From positions 1 to 41,741 of the forward strand of contig JAACFM010000011.1 in NCBI GenBank assembly GCA_009937445.1: DNA of 41,741 nucleotides, given 5' to 3'. Under the pieces are notes generated by a model. That model searched no databases and was not told the DNA's origin. It saw only the letters and a list, made by a program, of their open reading frames with translations. Shown here in pieces: positions 17,289 to 28,292 of this stretch (position 1 is the first letter of the stretch; each line of letters begins with the position of its first letter). The stretch is from Gammaproteobacteria bacterium (GTDB lineage Bacteria; Pseudomonadota; Gammaproteobacteria; Steroidobacterales; Woeseiaceae). Made by a program: the position numbers and the translations under genes.

Positions 17289-19170
17289 CACCGTACCCCA
17301 GGTATTCGTCCATGACGGCTTTGGCGATAGGCGCGGCAACGCCGCTGCCACTGCTGCCGTTTTCTACAATGACTGCTACCGCGATACGCGGGTCTTCGAA
17401 AGGCGCATAGGAGATAAACAACGCGTGGTCGCGCAGCCGTTCTTCGAGCTCATCCTCATCGTATTCCTCGTCCTGGGCAATGGATATAACCTGCGCTGTA
17501 CCGCTCTTGCCGGCCATTTGATACGGCGCACCAGAACCCACTGCACGCGCCGTGCCTCGCGGTCCCTGCATGACATCGTGCATTGCCCCAAGCACGTTGT
17601 CCCAGTAGAACTCATTGGCGATTGCGACGTCTCCGAGCCACTCCGGCTCAATCAGTTCGCGCTGTCCGCTAAGTGGATCTTCAATGGCCGCAACAAGATG
17701 CGGGCGATAGCGCGCACCGCGCATCGCCAGCGTTCCGGCCGCGGAGGCGAGCTGCAGAGGCGTGGCGAGCATGAAACCCTGGCCGATGGATGCAATGACG
17801 GTCTCGCCGTGATACCAGCGCTTATTGTCGCGATCACGGAAGTTATTTCGTTTCCACTCACGCGAAGGAACCAGTCCCGGGCGTTCGCCCAGAACATCGA
17901 TTCCCGTTTGGCTGCCGAGGCCGAATCGCGTGAGGTACTCGTGCATGTTGTCGATGCCGAGATCGCCACTGATCTCGTAAAAATACACGTCGCAGGACTG
18001 GGCGATTGCATCGTGTAAGTCAACAGGGCCGTGTCCCTCGGGCTTCCAGTCCCGGTAACGGTGGTCATCTCCCTCTAACTGAAAATAACCAATACAGATG
18101 CTTTTGCGGGTCAGATTGGTCGCCCCGGTTTCCAGAGCAGCCAGCGACAGCATCGGTTTGATGGTGGAGCCGGGCGGATAAGTGCCGAGCACGGCACGAT
18201 TGAACAGCGGTCGGTCGGGGCTGTCGCGAAGTTCGCTGTATTGAGAGGTGCTCATGCCGACAGCAAACAGATTTGGGTCGAAGGACGGAGTGCTGACCAG
18301 TGCGAGTATTTCCCCCGTGGTTGGATCCAGGGCAACGACCGCACCGCGCCGACCTTCCAAAGCATTGAAGGCCACCCGCTGTACGTCTATATCCAGCGTC
18401 AGGTGAAGATTGGCGCCGGGTGCGGGCCTTTCATCTGTCGGCAGCGACTCGAGCAGCTCTGAGGTATTTGCTGGCACCTGACGACCGCGTGCGTTTGTGA
18501 TCAGATGCCGAAATCCGGCATCGCCATGCAGCTTGTCTTCGAAACTGTTCTCAACGCCTGTCTTACCGGTGTGCGAGGTACCGGCGTAACGCGCTGGGTC
18601 GAGCCGCTTTACATCATTGGTATTCAGGGCGCCAACATAGCCGGCGGCGTGCGCGAACAGTGCGCCGTGAGGATAATGGCGTACCAGTCTGGGTTGAAAG
18701 TCGACGCCTGCGAATCGCGGTCGCTGAATAGCGAAGTTTGCAATCTCCTCATCCGTGAGGCGAAATTTCAACGTGATCGGTTTGAACTGCTGACCGCTCT
18801 GACTAAGCGCCGTGAACCGGGGTATGTCGTCTACGTTGATCAGGTTGATAGCAGCGAGTCGGCGCAGTGTGTCATCGAGGTCCGCCACTTGCTCGGGAAT
18901 AAGCTCCAGTTGATAGGCCGGGAGGTTCTCGGCGATCACCCGACCTTTGCGGTCGAAAACAAGACCTCGTATCGGTGGCACGGCTTCGATGCGCACCCGG
19001 TTGCCCTGAGATTTCTTGGCGAATAATTCGTGGTCGAAGACCTGTAGCTGGACGAGGCGGGCGATGACAAGACCCAGAAGAAAGATTGAGACCACGGACG
19101 CGAGGATCGCTCTGCCGATAAATAATCGTCGCTCGGCATGGTGGTCCTTAATCGGTGAAAGCAAGCTCAC
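17272..19170 (-). CDS. mrdA: Penicillin-binding protein 2 (transpeptidase)
   Basis: Class B high-molecular-weight PBP of 632 residues, the elongasome DD-transpeptidase. A cytoplasmic tail and one membrane anchor (ASVVSIFLLGLVIARLVQLQ, residues 24-43) precede the pedestal domain (RVRIEAVPPIRGLVFDRKG). Active-site motifs are intact: Ser335-Thr-Ile-Lys338, Ser392-Cys-Asp394 and Lys555-Ser-Gly-Thr558. An acidic insert (DEEYDEDELEERLRD) follows the KSGT motif. The start is GTG one base after the mreD stop; AAGG abuts it, so ribosomes probably re-initiate from mreD. Its tail overlaps rodA. Confidence 0.97.
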   Translation of the reverse strand: MSLLSPIKDHHAERRLFIGRAILASVVSIFLLGLVIARLVQLQVFDHELFAKKSQGNRVRIEAVPPIRGLVFDRKGRVIAENLPAYQLELIPEQVADLDDTLRRLAAINLINVDDIPRFTALSQSGQQFKPITLKFRLTDEEIANFAIQRPRFAGVDFQPRLVRHYPHGALFAHAAGYVGALNTNDVKRLDPARYAGTSHTGKTGVENSFEDKLHGDAGFRHLITNARGRQVPANTSELLESLPTDERPAPGANLHLTLDIDVQRVAFNALEGRRGAVVALDPTTGEILALVSTPSFDPNLFAVGMSTSQYSELRDSPDRPLFNRAVLGTYPPGSTIKPMLSLAALETGATNLTRKSICIGYFQLEGDDHRYRDWKPEGHGPVDLHDAIAQSCDVYFYEISGDLGIDNMHEYLTRFGLGSQTGIDVLGERPGLVPSREWKRNNFRDRDNKRWYHGETVIASIGQGFMLATPLQLASAAGTLAMRGARYRPHLVAAIEDPLSGQRELIEPEWLGDVAIANEFYWDNVLGAMHDVMQGPRGTARAVGSGAPYQMAGKSGTAQVISIAQDEEYDEDELEERLRDHALFISYAPFEDPRIAVAVIVENGSSGSGVAAPIAKAVMDEYLGYGDDATQ

Positions 19171-19171
19171 C

Positions 19172-19663
19172 TTAATCCCCGGTCCGCGTTCGATATCGCA
19201 TACCGGATAAGATGGTCATGACAAAGGGCCAGAGCAACGTTCCGGATATGATCGGACCCCAGTACGCAATCATGGGGGCGTTGACGCCGGCGACACCATT
19301 GATCCAGAACATCAGAAATTGATAAGTGGCCAAAATCGCAAAGACAGTCGCGGTCAGTTGTGTTATCGGGAATACGCGCATGAGCAGATGAAAGCGCACG
19401 GTGATGAACGCGACACAACACAGGGCAAGCGCGTGCTGGCCGAGAACTGTGCCTTGCGATACGTCGAGGACTATGCCGATGATCCATGCGGTGCCGACAC
19501 TCCAGGTTCGCGGCAACTGCATCGCCCAAAAGATCACCAGCATCGCGAGCCAGTCAGGTCGAAATGCTTCTGTGCCGTCGGGCAGGGGCATGATCGTGAG
19601 CACCAGCCCGAAGATGAATGTCAGAATAATGGGCAGCCGATGTGAGGCGCGATCTCTAATCAT
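19172..19663 (-). CDS. mreD: Rod shape-determining protein MreD
   Basis: A 163-residue inner-membrane protein with about five hydrophobic segments, linking MreC to the rest of the elongasome. Primary-sequence motifs of MreD are weak, but RPDWLAMLVIFWAMQLPRTW, GIVLDVSQGTVLGQHALAL and the position between mreC and mrdA identify it. The ATG overlaps the mreC coding end by eight bases, indicating coupled translation. Confidence 0.95.
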   Translation of the reverse strand: MIRDRASHRLPIILTFIFGLVLTIMPLPDGTEAFRPDWLAMLVIFWAMQLPRTWSVGTAWIIGIVLDVSQGTVLGQHALALCCVAFITVRFHLLMRVFPITQLTATVFAILATYQFLMFWINGVAGVNAPMIAYWGPIISGTLLWPFVMTILSGMRYRTRTGD

Positions 19664-20525
19664 CAGACGCGGTCTCTATATCCGGGCCCGGCGCAGAAAA
19701 TATCAGCAGAACTTCCCTGACCTGGCCAAGGGAGGCTGACGGTCGTGCCGTGACATCCGCGTACGGTTCCTGCGGAATACGAGTAACGGATTCGACGATC
19801 GCCACCGGGTAACCGGAGGGAAATGCGCCGCCGAGACCGGACGTTACGAGTAAATCGCCAACCTGAATATCGGCGTTATTCACAACGAAGGGCAGTTTCA
19901 GTTGATCGATCTTGCCGGTGCCCACAACAATCGTGCGCAGCCCATTGCGGTTGACCTCAACCGGCAATGCGTGGTCCGTGTCACTAATCAGCATGGCCTG
20001 TGAGGTCATGAGGCCGGCTTCGATGACCTGGCCAACAACACCATCCGCATCGATAAGGGCCTGACCATCCACAACGCCTTCCTGAGTGCCGATGTCGATG
20101 ACCAGGCTGTGGCTGTAGGGGTTCGCATCGACGGACATGATTTCGGCCACGCGAGTTCGATCACGAACCTGTGCCCGGGCATCCAGCATGGCTCGAAGCC
20201 TGGAATTCTCTGCCTCAAGTGCATTCAGCTTCTGCAGCCTTGCGTTGGTCAGGAGTCGCTCGGCCTTGAGTCGGTCGAGTTCGAGTTCCATATCCTTTCG
20301 CGACGTCGTTGCTTCACCCAGCCACCCCCATAAGTGTGACGGCGCATCAACGATGACGCGTAAAGGGTAGACCGCTGCTCCGATAGCATTGCGCACCGTG
20401 TCGAGGTGATTGTCGCGATTGTCGAAATACATCAGCAGAATGCTGATGAAAATTAAACCGAGGGCTCGAAGACCCAGTGCCGGAATGCGGCCTGGGTTAC
20501 TGCTAGTTTCGCGGGATGCGACCAT
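19656..20525 (-). CDS. mreC: Rod shape-determining protein MreC
   Basis: MreC, 289 residues, a bitopic scaffold that activates PBP2. After a short cytoplasmic tail there is one membrane helix (LRALGLIFISILLMYF, about residues 20-35), a predicted coiled coil (DMELELDRLKAERLLTNARL and following, about 78-115) and two periplasmic beta-barrel domains (VDANPYSHSLVIDIGTQEGV; VGDLLVTSGLGGAFPSGYPV). The C-terminal tail is short, as in minimal family members. It starts 15 bases after mreB. Confidence 0.96.
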   Translation of the reverse strand: MVASRETSSNPGRIPALGLRALGLIFISILLMYFDNRDNHLDTVRNAIGAAVYPLRVIVDAPSHLWGWLGEATTSRKDMELELDRLKAERLLTNARLQKLNALEAENSRLRAMLDARAQVRDRTRVAEIMSVDANPYSHSLVIDIGTQEGVVDGQALIDADGVVGQVIEAGLMTSQAMLISDTDHALPVEVNRNGLRTIVVGTGKIDQLKLPFVVNNADIQVGDLLVTSGLGGAFPSGYPVAIVESVTRIPQEPYADVTARPSASLGQVREVLLIFSAPGPDIETASDD

Positions 20526-20540
20526 CTGCGCTTGTCGTCA

Positions 20541-21659
<1,119 letters not shown>

Positions 21660-21740
21660 TTATTGCGTCCCGCTGATATAGCAGCGTGGCGGCGCCGGCA
21701 TAGCGGCTCGTTGGCAACCCATGAAACCCGGAATGAACAC

Positions 21741-22028
21741 GTGTCACTCGATAAAGAACAGGTACACCATATTGCGCTGCTCGCGAGGCTGAAACTCAGC
21801 GATGCCGAGTACGCAGAGAGCGTCGAAAAACTCTCCAGAATCGTTGATTTCGTCGATCAGCTGTCCCAGGCGGATACGACGGGCGTCGTACCGATGGCGC
21901 ACCCGCTTGATGCGGCTCAAAGGCTACGCCCCGATGTCGTCACCGAGACCGATAATCGCGACCGCTACCAGGAAAACGCTCCGGCCGTTGTTGACGGGCT
22001 GTATCTCGTTCCCAAAGTGATCGAATGA
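21741..22028 (+). CDS. gatC: Asp-tRNA(Asn)/Glu-tRNA(Gln) amidotransferase subunit C
   Basis: GatC, 95 residues, wraps around the GatA-GatB interface and stabilises the complex. Family features: [34 protein letters not shown] (split, residues 8-41), then [24 protein letters not shown] and a C-terminal [18 protein letters not shown]. The start is GTG at 21741; in-frame upstream sequence to 21663 has no family character. The gene overlaps gatA by ATGA. Confidence 0.95.
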   Translation: MSLDKEQVHHIALLARLKLSDAEYAESVEKLSRIVDFVDQLSQADTTGVVPMAHPLDAAQRLRPDVVTETDNRDRYQENAPAVVDGLYLVPKVIE

Positions 22029-23488
22029 TGGACATGCATCTGCAAACAATGACCGAGCTGGCGGCTGGTCTGGAAAAGGGGGACTTCAGTTCTGTGGAGC
22101 TGACCCAGACGCTTCTCGATCGAGTTGCTGCGCTGGATGACAGGCTGAATGCGTTTGTTACCGTGACAGCAGCCGAGGCCCTTCTGGCGGCGGCGCGCGC
22201 AGATGCGGCGCGAGCGGCCGGCAACGTTGGCGCGCTGAACGGCCTTCCCATTATTCACAAGGACATCTTTTGCACGCGGGGCGTCAAGACGACCTGTGGA
22301 TCGAAGATGCTCAACAATTTCATTTCACCTTACGACGCGACGGTCGTTGAGAAACTCGCCGCAGCAGGTGCCGTCGTACTGGGTAAGTCCAATATGGACG
22401 AGTTTGCGATGGGATCGTCCAATGAGACCAGCTTTTTTGGGCCCGTTCGCAACCCCTGGGACCTCGAATGTTCCCCGGGCGGTTCGTCGGGTGGTTCGTC
22501 TGCCTCAGTCGCGGCGCGATTTGCACCGGCGGCAACCGGCACGGACACGGGCGGCTCGATTCGTCAGCCAGCCGCGTTGACCGGAACGGTTGGGATCAAG
22601 CCGACCTATGGCCGCGTTTCGCGTTACGGCATGATTGCTTTCGCATCCAGCCTTGACCAGGCGGGTGTTATCACGCGCTCGTCAGAGGACGCTGCGCGTG
22701 TTCTGGGCGTTATGGCCGGGTTTGATGAACGTGATTCCACCTCTATTGATCATCCCGTTCCGGACTATCTCGCGACTATTGGCGATTCGATCAAAGGACT
22801 GCGGGTTGGCATTGTTCGGCAGCATTTTGATGCGGGTCTTGATGAGCAGACCGGTGCGAGGGTCAAAGCCGCCATCGCCGTGATTGAATCGCTGGGTGCG
22901 ACAACCGTCGAAGTCGACCTGCCCAATATCGATTTGTCCGTGCCGACTTACTACGTCGTTGCTCCGGCAGAATGTTCCTCGAACCTGTCACGCTTTGACG
23001 GTGTGCGATTTGGTCATCGAGCAGAGAACGCCGAAGATTTGCTGGATCTGTATTGCCGCAGTCGAGGTGAGGGATTTGGTGACGAGGTCAAGCGTCGAAT
23101 AATGACGGGTGCCTACGTGTTGTCCGCCGGTTATTACGATGCCTATTATCTGAAAGCGCAGCAGGTCCGGCAGTTAATTGCGGATGATTTCAAGAAAGCA
23201 TTTGCGGATGTTGATGTGATCGCCGGTCCGACCGCGCCATCGCCGGCGTTCAAACTCGGCGATAAGGTTGATGACCCTATTCAGATGTACCTGAATGATA
23301 TTTACACGATTGGTGCCAATCTGGCCGGGCTGCCGGCCATATCCGTGCCTTGCGGTTTCGTGAATGACATGCCGGTTGGCCTGCATCTTGTCGGCCCACA
23401 CTTTGGTGAAGAGGTCTTGTTGCGATGCGGACACCAGTATCAGCAACAGACTGAATGGCACAAAGCTTGCCCGGAGGCGTTCCAATGA
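22025..23488 (+). CDS. gatA: Asp-tRNA(Asn)/Glu-tRNA(Gln) amidotransferase subunit A
   Basis: GatA, 487 residues, is the glutaminase/amidase subunit that releases ammonia from glutamine to amidate mischarged Glu-tRNA(Gln) or Asp-tRNA(Asn). Amidase-signature catalytic elements are present: the lysine in [13 protein letters not shown], and the two serines in [14 protein letters not shown] and [29 protein letters not shown] is also conserved. ATGATG at 22025 offers two adjacent starts, the first overlapping the gatC stop. It overlaps gatB by ATGA. Presence of GatCAB implies that at least one of these tRNAs is made by the indirect route here. Confidence 0.97.
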   Translation: MMDMHLQTMTELAAGLEKGDFSSVELTQTLLDRVAALDDRLNAFVTVTAAEALLAAARADAARAAGNVGALNGLPIIHKDIFCTRGVKTTCGSKMLNNFISPYDATVVEKLAAAGAVVLGKSNMDEFAMGSSNETSFFGPVRNPWDLECSPGGSSGGSSASVAARFAPAATGTDTGGSIRQPAALTGTVGIKPTYGRVSRYGMIAFASSLDQAGVITRSSEDAARVLGVMAGFDERDSTSIDHPVPDYLATIGDSIKGLRVGIVRQHFDAGLDEQTGARVKAAIAVIESLGATTVEVDLPNIDLSVPTYYVVAPAECSSNLSRFDGVRFGHRAENAEDLLDLYCRSRGEGFGDEVKRRIMTGAYVLSAGYYDAYYLKAQQVRQLIADDFKKAFADVDVIAGPTAPSPAFKLGDKVDDPIQMYLNDIYTIGANLAGLPAISVPCGFVNDMPVGLHLVGPHFGEEVLLRCGHQYQQQTEWHKACPEAFQ

Positions 23489-24927
23489 GTGCCGCATGGG
23501 AGGTGGTGATTGGCCTTGAAATTCATGCTCAGCTAGCCACAAAGAGCAAGATTTTTTCAGGATCGCCAACGGCTTACGGCGCTGAGCCCAATACGCAGGC
23601 AAACCTTGTAGACCTCGGCTACCCGGGTGTTTTGCCAGTGCTGAACAAAGAGGTCGTGCGCATGGCCACGATGTTTGGTCTGGCGATCGGGGCAACGGTC
23701 GCACGGCGCTCTGTGTTCGCGCGCAAGAATTACTTCTATCCGGATTTGCCAAAGGGCTACCAGATCAGTCAGCTTGAGCTGCCGATCGTTGAGCACGGCG
23801 AATTATTCATCACCGACGCCAATGGCAACGAAAAACGCATCGGCGTTACGCGAGCTCACCTCGAGGAAGATGCCGGCAAGTCGATCCATGAAGGTCTGGA
23901 TGCATCATCGGGAATCGATTTGAATCGGGCGGGAACGCCCTTGCTTGAAATCGTCTCGGAGCCAGATTTGCGATCGGCAAAAGAAGCCGTTGCGTACATG
24001 AAAAAAATTCATACGATCGTGCGTTACCTCGGAATCTCCGATGGCAACATGCAGGAAGGTTCTTTCCGCTGTGACGCTAACGTATCGGTTCGACCGATGG
24101 GTCAGGAAGAGCTGGGGACACGCGCCGAGCTCAAGAACCTGAACTCGTTCCGGTATATCGAGAAGGCCATCAACATCGAGGTCGAACGACAAATCGATTT
24201 GATCGAAGACGGCGGCAAAGTGGTACAGGAAACCCGCCTCTACGATTCGGATCGAGACGAGACGCGCTCGATGCGTTCCAAAGAAGAGGCAAATGACTAC
24301 CGCTATTTCCCGGATCCGGATTTGCTGCCGGTCGAGATTAGTGAGGAGTTTATCGAGGCTGTGCGTGCAACCATGCCCGAACTGCCGGCTGCCAAGGAAG
24401 CCCGATTCGTCGATGAGTACAGCCTGAAAGGAGACGATGCCGGCATTCTTACGGCAAGCCGACCGTTGGCTGATTATTTTGAAGCGGTTATTGCAGCTAC
24501 CGATGCGCCTTCGCAGATTGCAGCGAACTGGGTTATCGGCGATCTCGCGGGTGCTCTGAACAGAGATGGCCTGGATATCGAGGACGTGAAAATCTCGGCC
24601 GACGAACTCGCGGGTCTTGTGAATCGGATTCACGACAATACGATCTCCGGCAAAATTGCCAAGCAGGTGTTTGAGGCGATGTGGGAGGGCGAAGGATCCG
24701 CCGACGACGTCATCGAAGCCAGGGGCTTGAAGCAAATCACCGACAGTTCTGCGATTGAAGCCGTTGTCGACAAGGTGATTGCCGACAACCCCGGGCAGGT
24801 TGCTGAATATCAGGCAGGCAAAGACAAGCTGATCGGCTTCTTTGTTGGCAAGGTCATGCAGGAAACCAAAGGTCAGGCGAATCCGGGCCAGGTCAACCAG
24901 ATCCTCAAAGACAAACTCCAGAGTTAG
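23485..24927 (+). CDS. gatB: Asp-tRNA(Asn)/Glu-tRNA(Gln) amidotransferase subunit B
   Basis: GatB, 480 residues, binds the mischarged tRNA, activates the acyl group with ATP and transfers ammonia from GatA. Landmarks: [17 protein letters not shown] at the N-terminus, [51 protein letters not shown] and [11 protein letters not shown], followed by the helical YqeY-like tail (from about residue 400) that contacts tRNA. ATG at 23485 overlaps the gatA stop; an upstream TTG would overlap gatA far more. Confidence 0.98.
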   Translation: MSAAWEVVIGLEIHAQLATKSKIFSGSPTAYGAEPNTQANLVDLGYPGVLPVLNKEVVRMATMFGLAIGATVARRSVFARKNYFYPDLPKGYQISQLELPIVEHGELFITDANGNEKRIGVTRAHLEEDAGKSIHEGLDASSGIDLNRAGTPLLEIVSEPDLRSAKEAVAYMKKIHTIVRYLGISDGNMQEGSFRCDANVSVRPMGQEELGTRAELKNLNSFRYIEKAINIEVERQIDLIEDGGKVVQETRLYDSDRDETRSMRSKEEANDYRYFPDPDLLPVEISEEFIEAVRATMPELPAAKEARFVDEYSLKGDDAGILTASRPLADYFEAVIAATDAPSQIAANWVIGDLAGALNRDGLDIEDVKISADELAGLVNRIHDNTISGKIAKQVFEAMWEGEGSADDVIEARGLKQITDSSAIEAVVDKVIADNPGQVAEYQAGKDKLIGFFVGKVMQETKGQANPGQVNQILKDKLQS

Positions 24928-24930
24928 AGC

Positions 24931-25791
24931 ATGCCGGCCGACAGTATCATCCCCTTCGGCTTCGAGGCATTGCCGGTGCGTGGCGCGCTGCTTCAGATGT
25001 CGCGCTCCTGGCGCCGCATGCAACGTGACCACGATTACGATGCTCTTATTACCGAGACGCTGGGACATGCCGCGGCTGCGACGGGCTTGATCGCGCAGAG
25101 TCTCAAATTTGATGGCGCCATTACGCTGCAAATTCAGGGCAGCGGTCACTTGCAGATGCTGGTCATGCAGTGCACGAGTGATCTCGATATGCGTGGCATG
25201 GCCTCGTTGGACGAAGCGGCCACTGCGGGCAATTTTGCCGAACTGACAGAGAATGCGCACTGTGCGATTACGGTAGATGCCGGTGAACGACCCTACCAGG
25301 GCATCGTAGCTATCCAGGACGAGTCTTTCGCCGCGAGCCTGGAACATTACTTTGATCGATCTGTGCAGGTGCCGAGTCACGTCGCCCTGGTAGCCAACGA
25401 GGATGTCGCTGCTGGCATTCTGCTGCAACAGACGCCAGGTGCGCCGATCGATACAGACGACTGGCATCGATTGCACTTGCTGTTGGCGACGCTGACGACT
25501 CGCGACTTTGATGGCGACGCTGGGCTGGAGCTTATCGGCAAGCTGTTCGCTGAAGATGACGTGCGGGTTTACGAGCAGCGCCCGGTAAATTTTCAATGCC
25601 GTTGCTCGAACCAAAAGGTTGAGGATGTGTTGAAGATGCTGGGCGAAGAAGAGTCTCGAGAAGCGTTGGAAACTCAAGACAACATTGAGGTTGTCTGCGA
25701 GTACTGCGGCGAGAAGCGCTCATTTGATTCAGTGGATGTCAGTCGACTGTTTGCAGATAACGTTGTAACGGGTCCGGGGTCCGTCCAGTAG
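24931..25791 (+). CDS. hslO: Redox-activated chaperone Hsp33
   Basis: Hsp33, 286 residues, a cytosolic holdase activated by oxidation combined with unfolding. The N-terminal domain includes VRGALLQMSRSWRRM and LGHAAAATGLIAQSLKFDG; the redox switch has all four zinc cysteines: Cys223-x-Cys225 and Cys256-x-x-Cys259. The ATG is three bases after the gatB stop, so it is probably read with the gat operon, an arrangement that is not the classical hslO neighbourhood. Confidence 0.96.
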   Translation: MPADSIIPFGFEALPVRGALLQMSRSWRRMQRDHDYDALITETLGHAAAATGLIAQSLKFDGAITLQIQGSGHLQMLVMQCTSDLDMRGMASLDEAATAGNFAELTENAHCAITVDAGERPYQGIVAIQDESFAASLEHYFDRSVQVPSHVALVANEDVAAGILLQQTPGAPIDTDDWHRLHLLLATLTTRDFDGDAGLELIGKLFAEDDVRVYEQRPVNFQCRCSNQKVEDVLKMLGEEESREALETQDNIEVVCEYCGEKRSFDSVDVSRLFADNVVTGPGSVQ

Positions 25792-25829
25792 TATGGTGCT
25801 GACAGGCTGCTTGTGAGTTTTTACAGCCA

Positions 25830-25842
25830 TTGATCGGATCAA
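25830..25842. repeat. Perfect TTGATC-G-GATCAA palindrome
   Basis: Thirteen bases in the 99-base gap after hslO read TTGATC, one central G, GATCAA. It lies 48 bases before the start of the next gene and could be an operator, but a palindrome this short is not proof. The upstream GGCTG/CAGCC pair (25805-25828) could form a weak hairpin at the end of the hslO message. Confidence 0.35.
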
Positions 25843-25890
25843 CACCAACCAATAGGCTTGCACCCAACCCTGCATATTGAGGCCGCACCT

Positions 25891-26406
25891 ATGAGTCTTT
25901 CTGACATCGCAAACCTCGTTGAAATCATCGGCATACTGGCAATTATTTTCGGTATTACTTTTGGCGCATTGCAGTTAAGACAACATCGAAAACAAAGTCG
26001 CGATATGGCGATTCTCGAATTGGCCCGATCTTTTGAGGACCCGGAGTTCACCGCAGCGTATATGTTGATTACCGGTCTTGAGGCGGGTATCGGTGATAAA
26101 GAGCTGCAAGCCAAAGGTCCGGAGTACGTCGCCGCGGCCATGCGGGTCGGCTGGAAATTCGAGACCGTTGGTATGCTGATTCATAATCGCGTCGTACCGA
26201 TGGATGCTATGGCCGATCTTGTTGGTGGTTTCTCCATCAAGTTGTGGTCGATACTCAGCGTCTGGGGCGAAGAAATGCGGGTGAAGAATTGTCAGCCGGA
26301 GTTCTTTGAGTGGTATCAATGGCTTGTTGAAAGGCTGCTGGAGCGCGGCGCATCCACTCAAGAGCCAGCCTATCGCGCTCACCGGTCCTGGCGAGAATCG
26401 GGCTAA
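25891..26406 (+). CDS. Small membrane-anchored protein of unknown function (DUF4760-like)
   Basis: A 171-residue protein with one N-terminal transmembrane helix (LVEIIGILAIIFGITFGALQL, residues 8-28) followed by a basic stretch (RQHRKQSRD) and a mostly helical cytoplasmic domain containing ILELARSFEDPEF and VGWKFETVGMLIHNRVVP. This layout resembles DUF4760-type proteins found in many bacteria, but I assign no function. ATG at 25891 has TGAGG eight bases upstream and is preferred over TTG at 25858. It stands alone between hslO and the SahR-like gene; it could be read from its own promoter. Confidence 0.75.
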   Translation: MSLSDIANLVEIIGILAIIFGITFGALQLRQHRKQSRDMAILELARSFEDPEFTAAYMLITGLEAGIGDKELQAKGPEYVAAAMRVGWKFETVGMLIHNRVVPMDAMADLVGGFSIKLWSILSVWGEEMRVKNCQPEFFEWYQWLVERLLERGASTQEPAYRAHRSWRESG

Positions 26407-26444
26407 GTCGAGCATCCGGGCGGTTTTTAGAAATTCCACGGGGT

Positions 26445-26472
26445 TTGGAATATAGGACAAGACCTGTATACT
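26445..26472 (+). promoter_or_regulatory. Candidate sigma-70 promoter of the sahR-metF-metH operon
   Basis: TTGGAA (26445-26450) and TATACT (26467-26472) lie 16 bases apart, predicting transcription from about 26479-26482. The message would have a leader of only about 30 bases, AT-rich and without a Shine-Dalgarno sequence before the ATG at 26511. Confidence 0.55.
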
Positions 26473-26486
26473 ATTTGGTCTAATAT

Positions 26487-26510
26487 ATAAAAGAATCCTT
26501 ATATTCTTAT

Positions 26511-26512
<2 letters not shown>
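26487..26512. promoter_or_regulatory. Putative SahR operator
   Basis: A 26-base inverted repeat with ten-base arms matching at nine of ten positions: ATAAAAGAAT (26487-26496) and ATTCTTATAT (26503-26512), spacer CCTTAT. It sits just downstream of the predicted transcription start and covers the first bases of the regulator's own start codon, ideal for repression. ArsR-family operators are typically AT-rich palindromes of this type. That the product binds here is inference. Confidence 0.6.
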
Positions 26513-28282
<1,770 letters not shown>

Positions 28283-28292
28283 GGTTGTAGAC

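Noticed and set aside
17376..18068. Short minus-strand frames within mrdA
   Set aside because: Out-of-frame shadows of the PBP2 gene with no motif of their own.
23905..25677. Open frame of 590 codons on the minus strand, antisense to gatB and hslO
   Set aside because: The plus-strand genes are unmistakable and conserved; the antisense translation has no recognisable motif and an odd composition rich in His, Arg, Gln and Cys. Its length follows from codon bias of the real genes.
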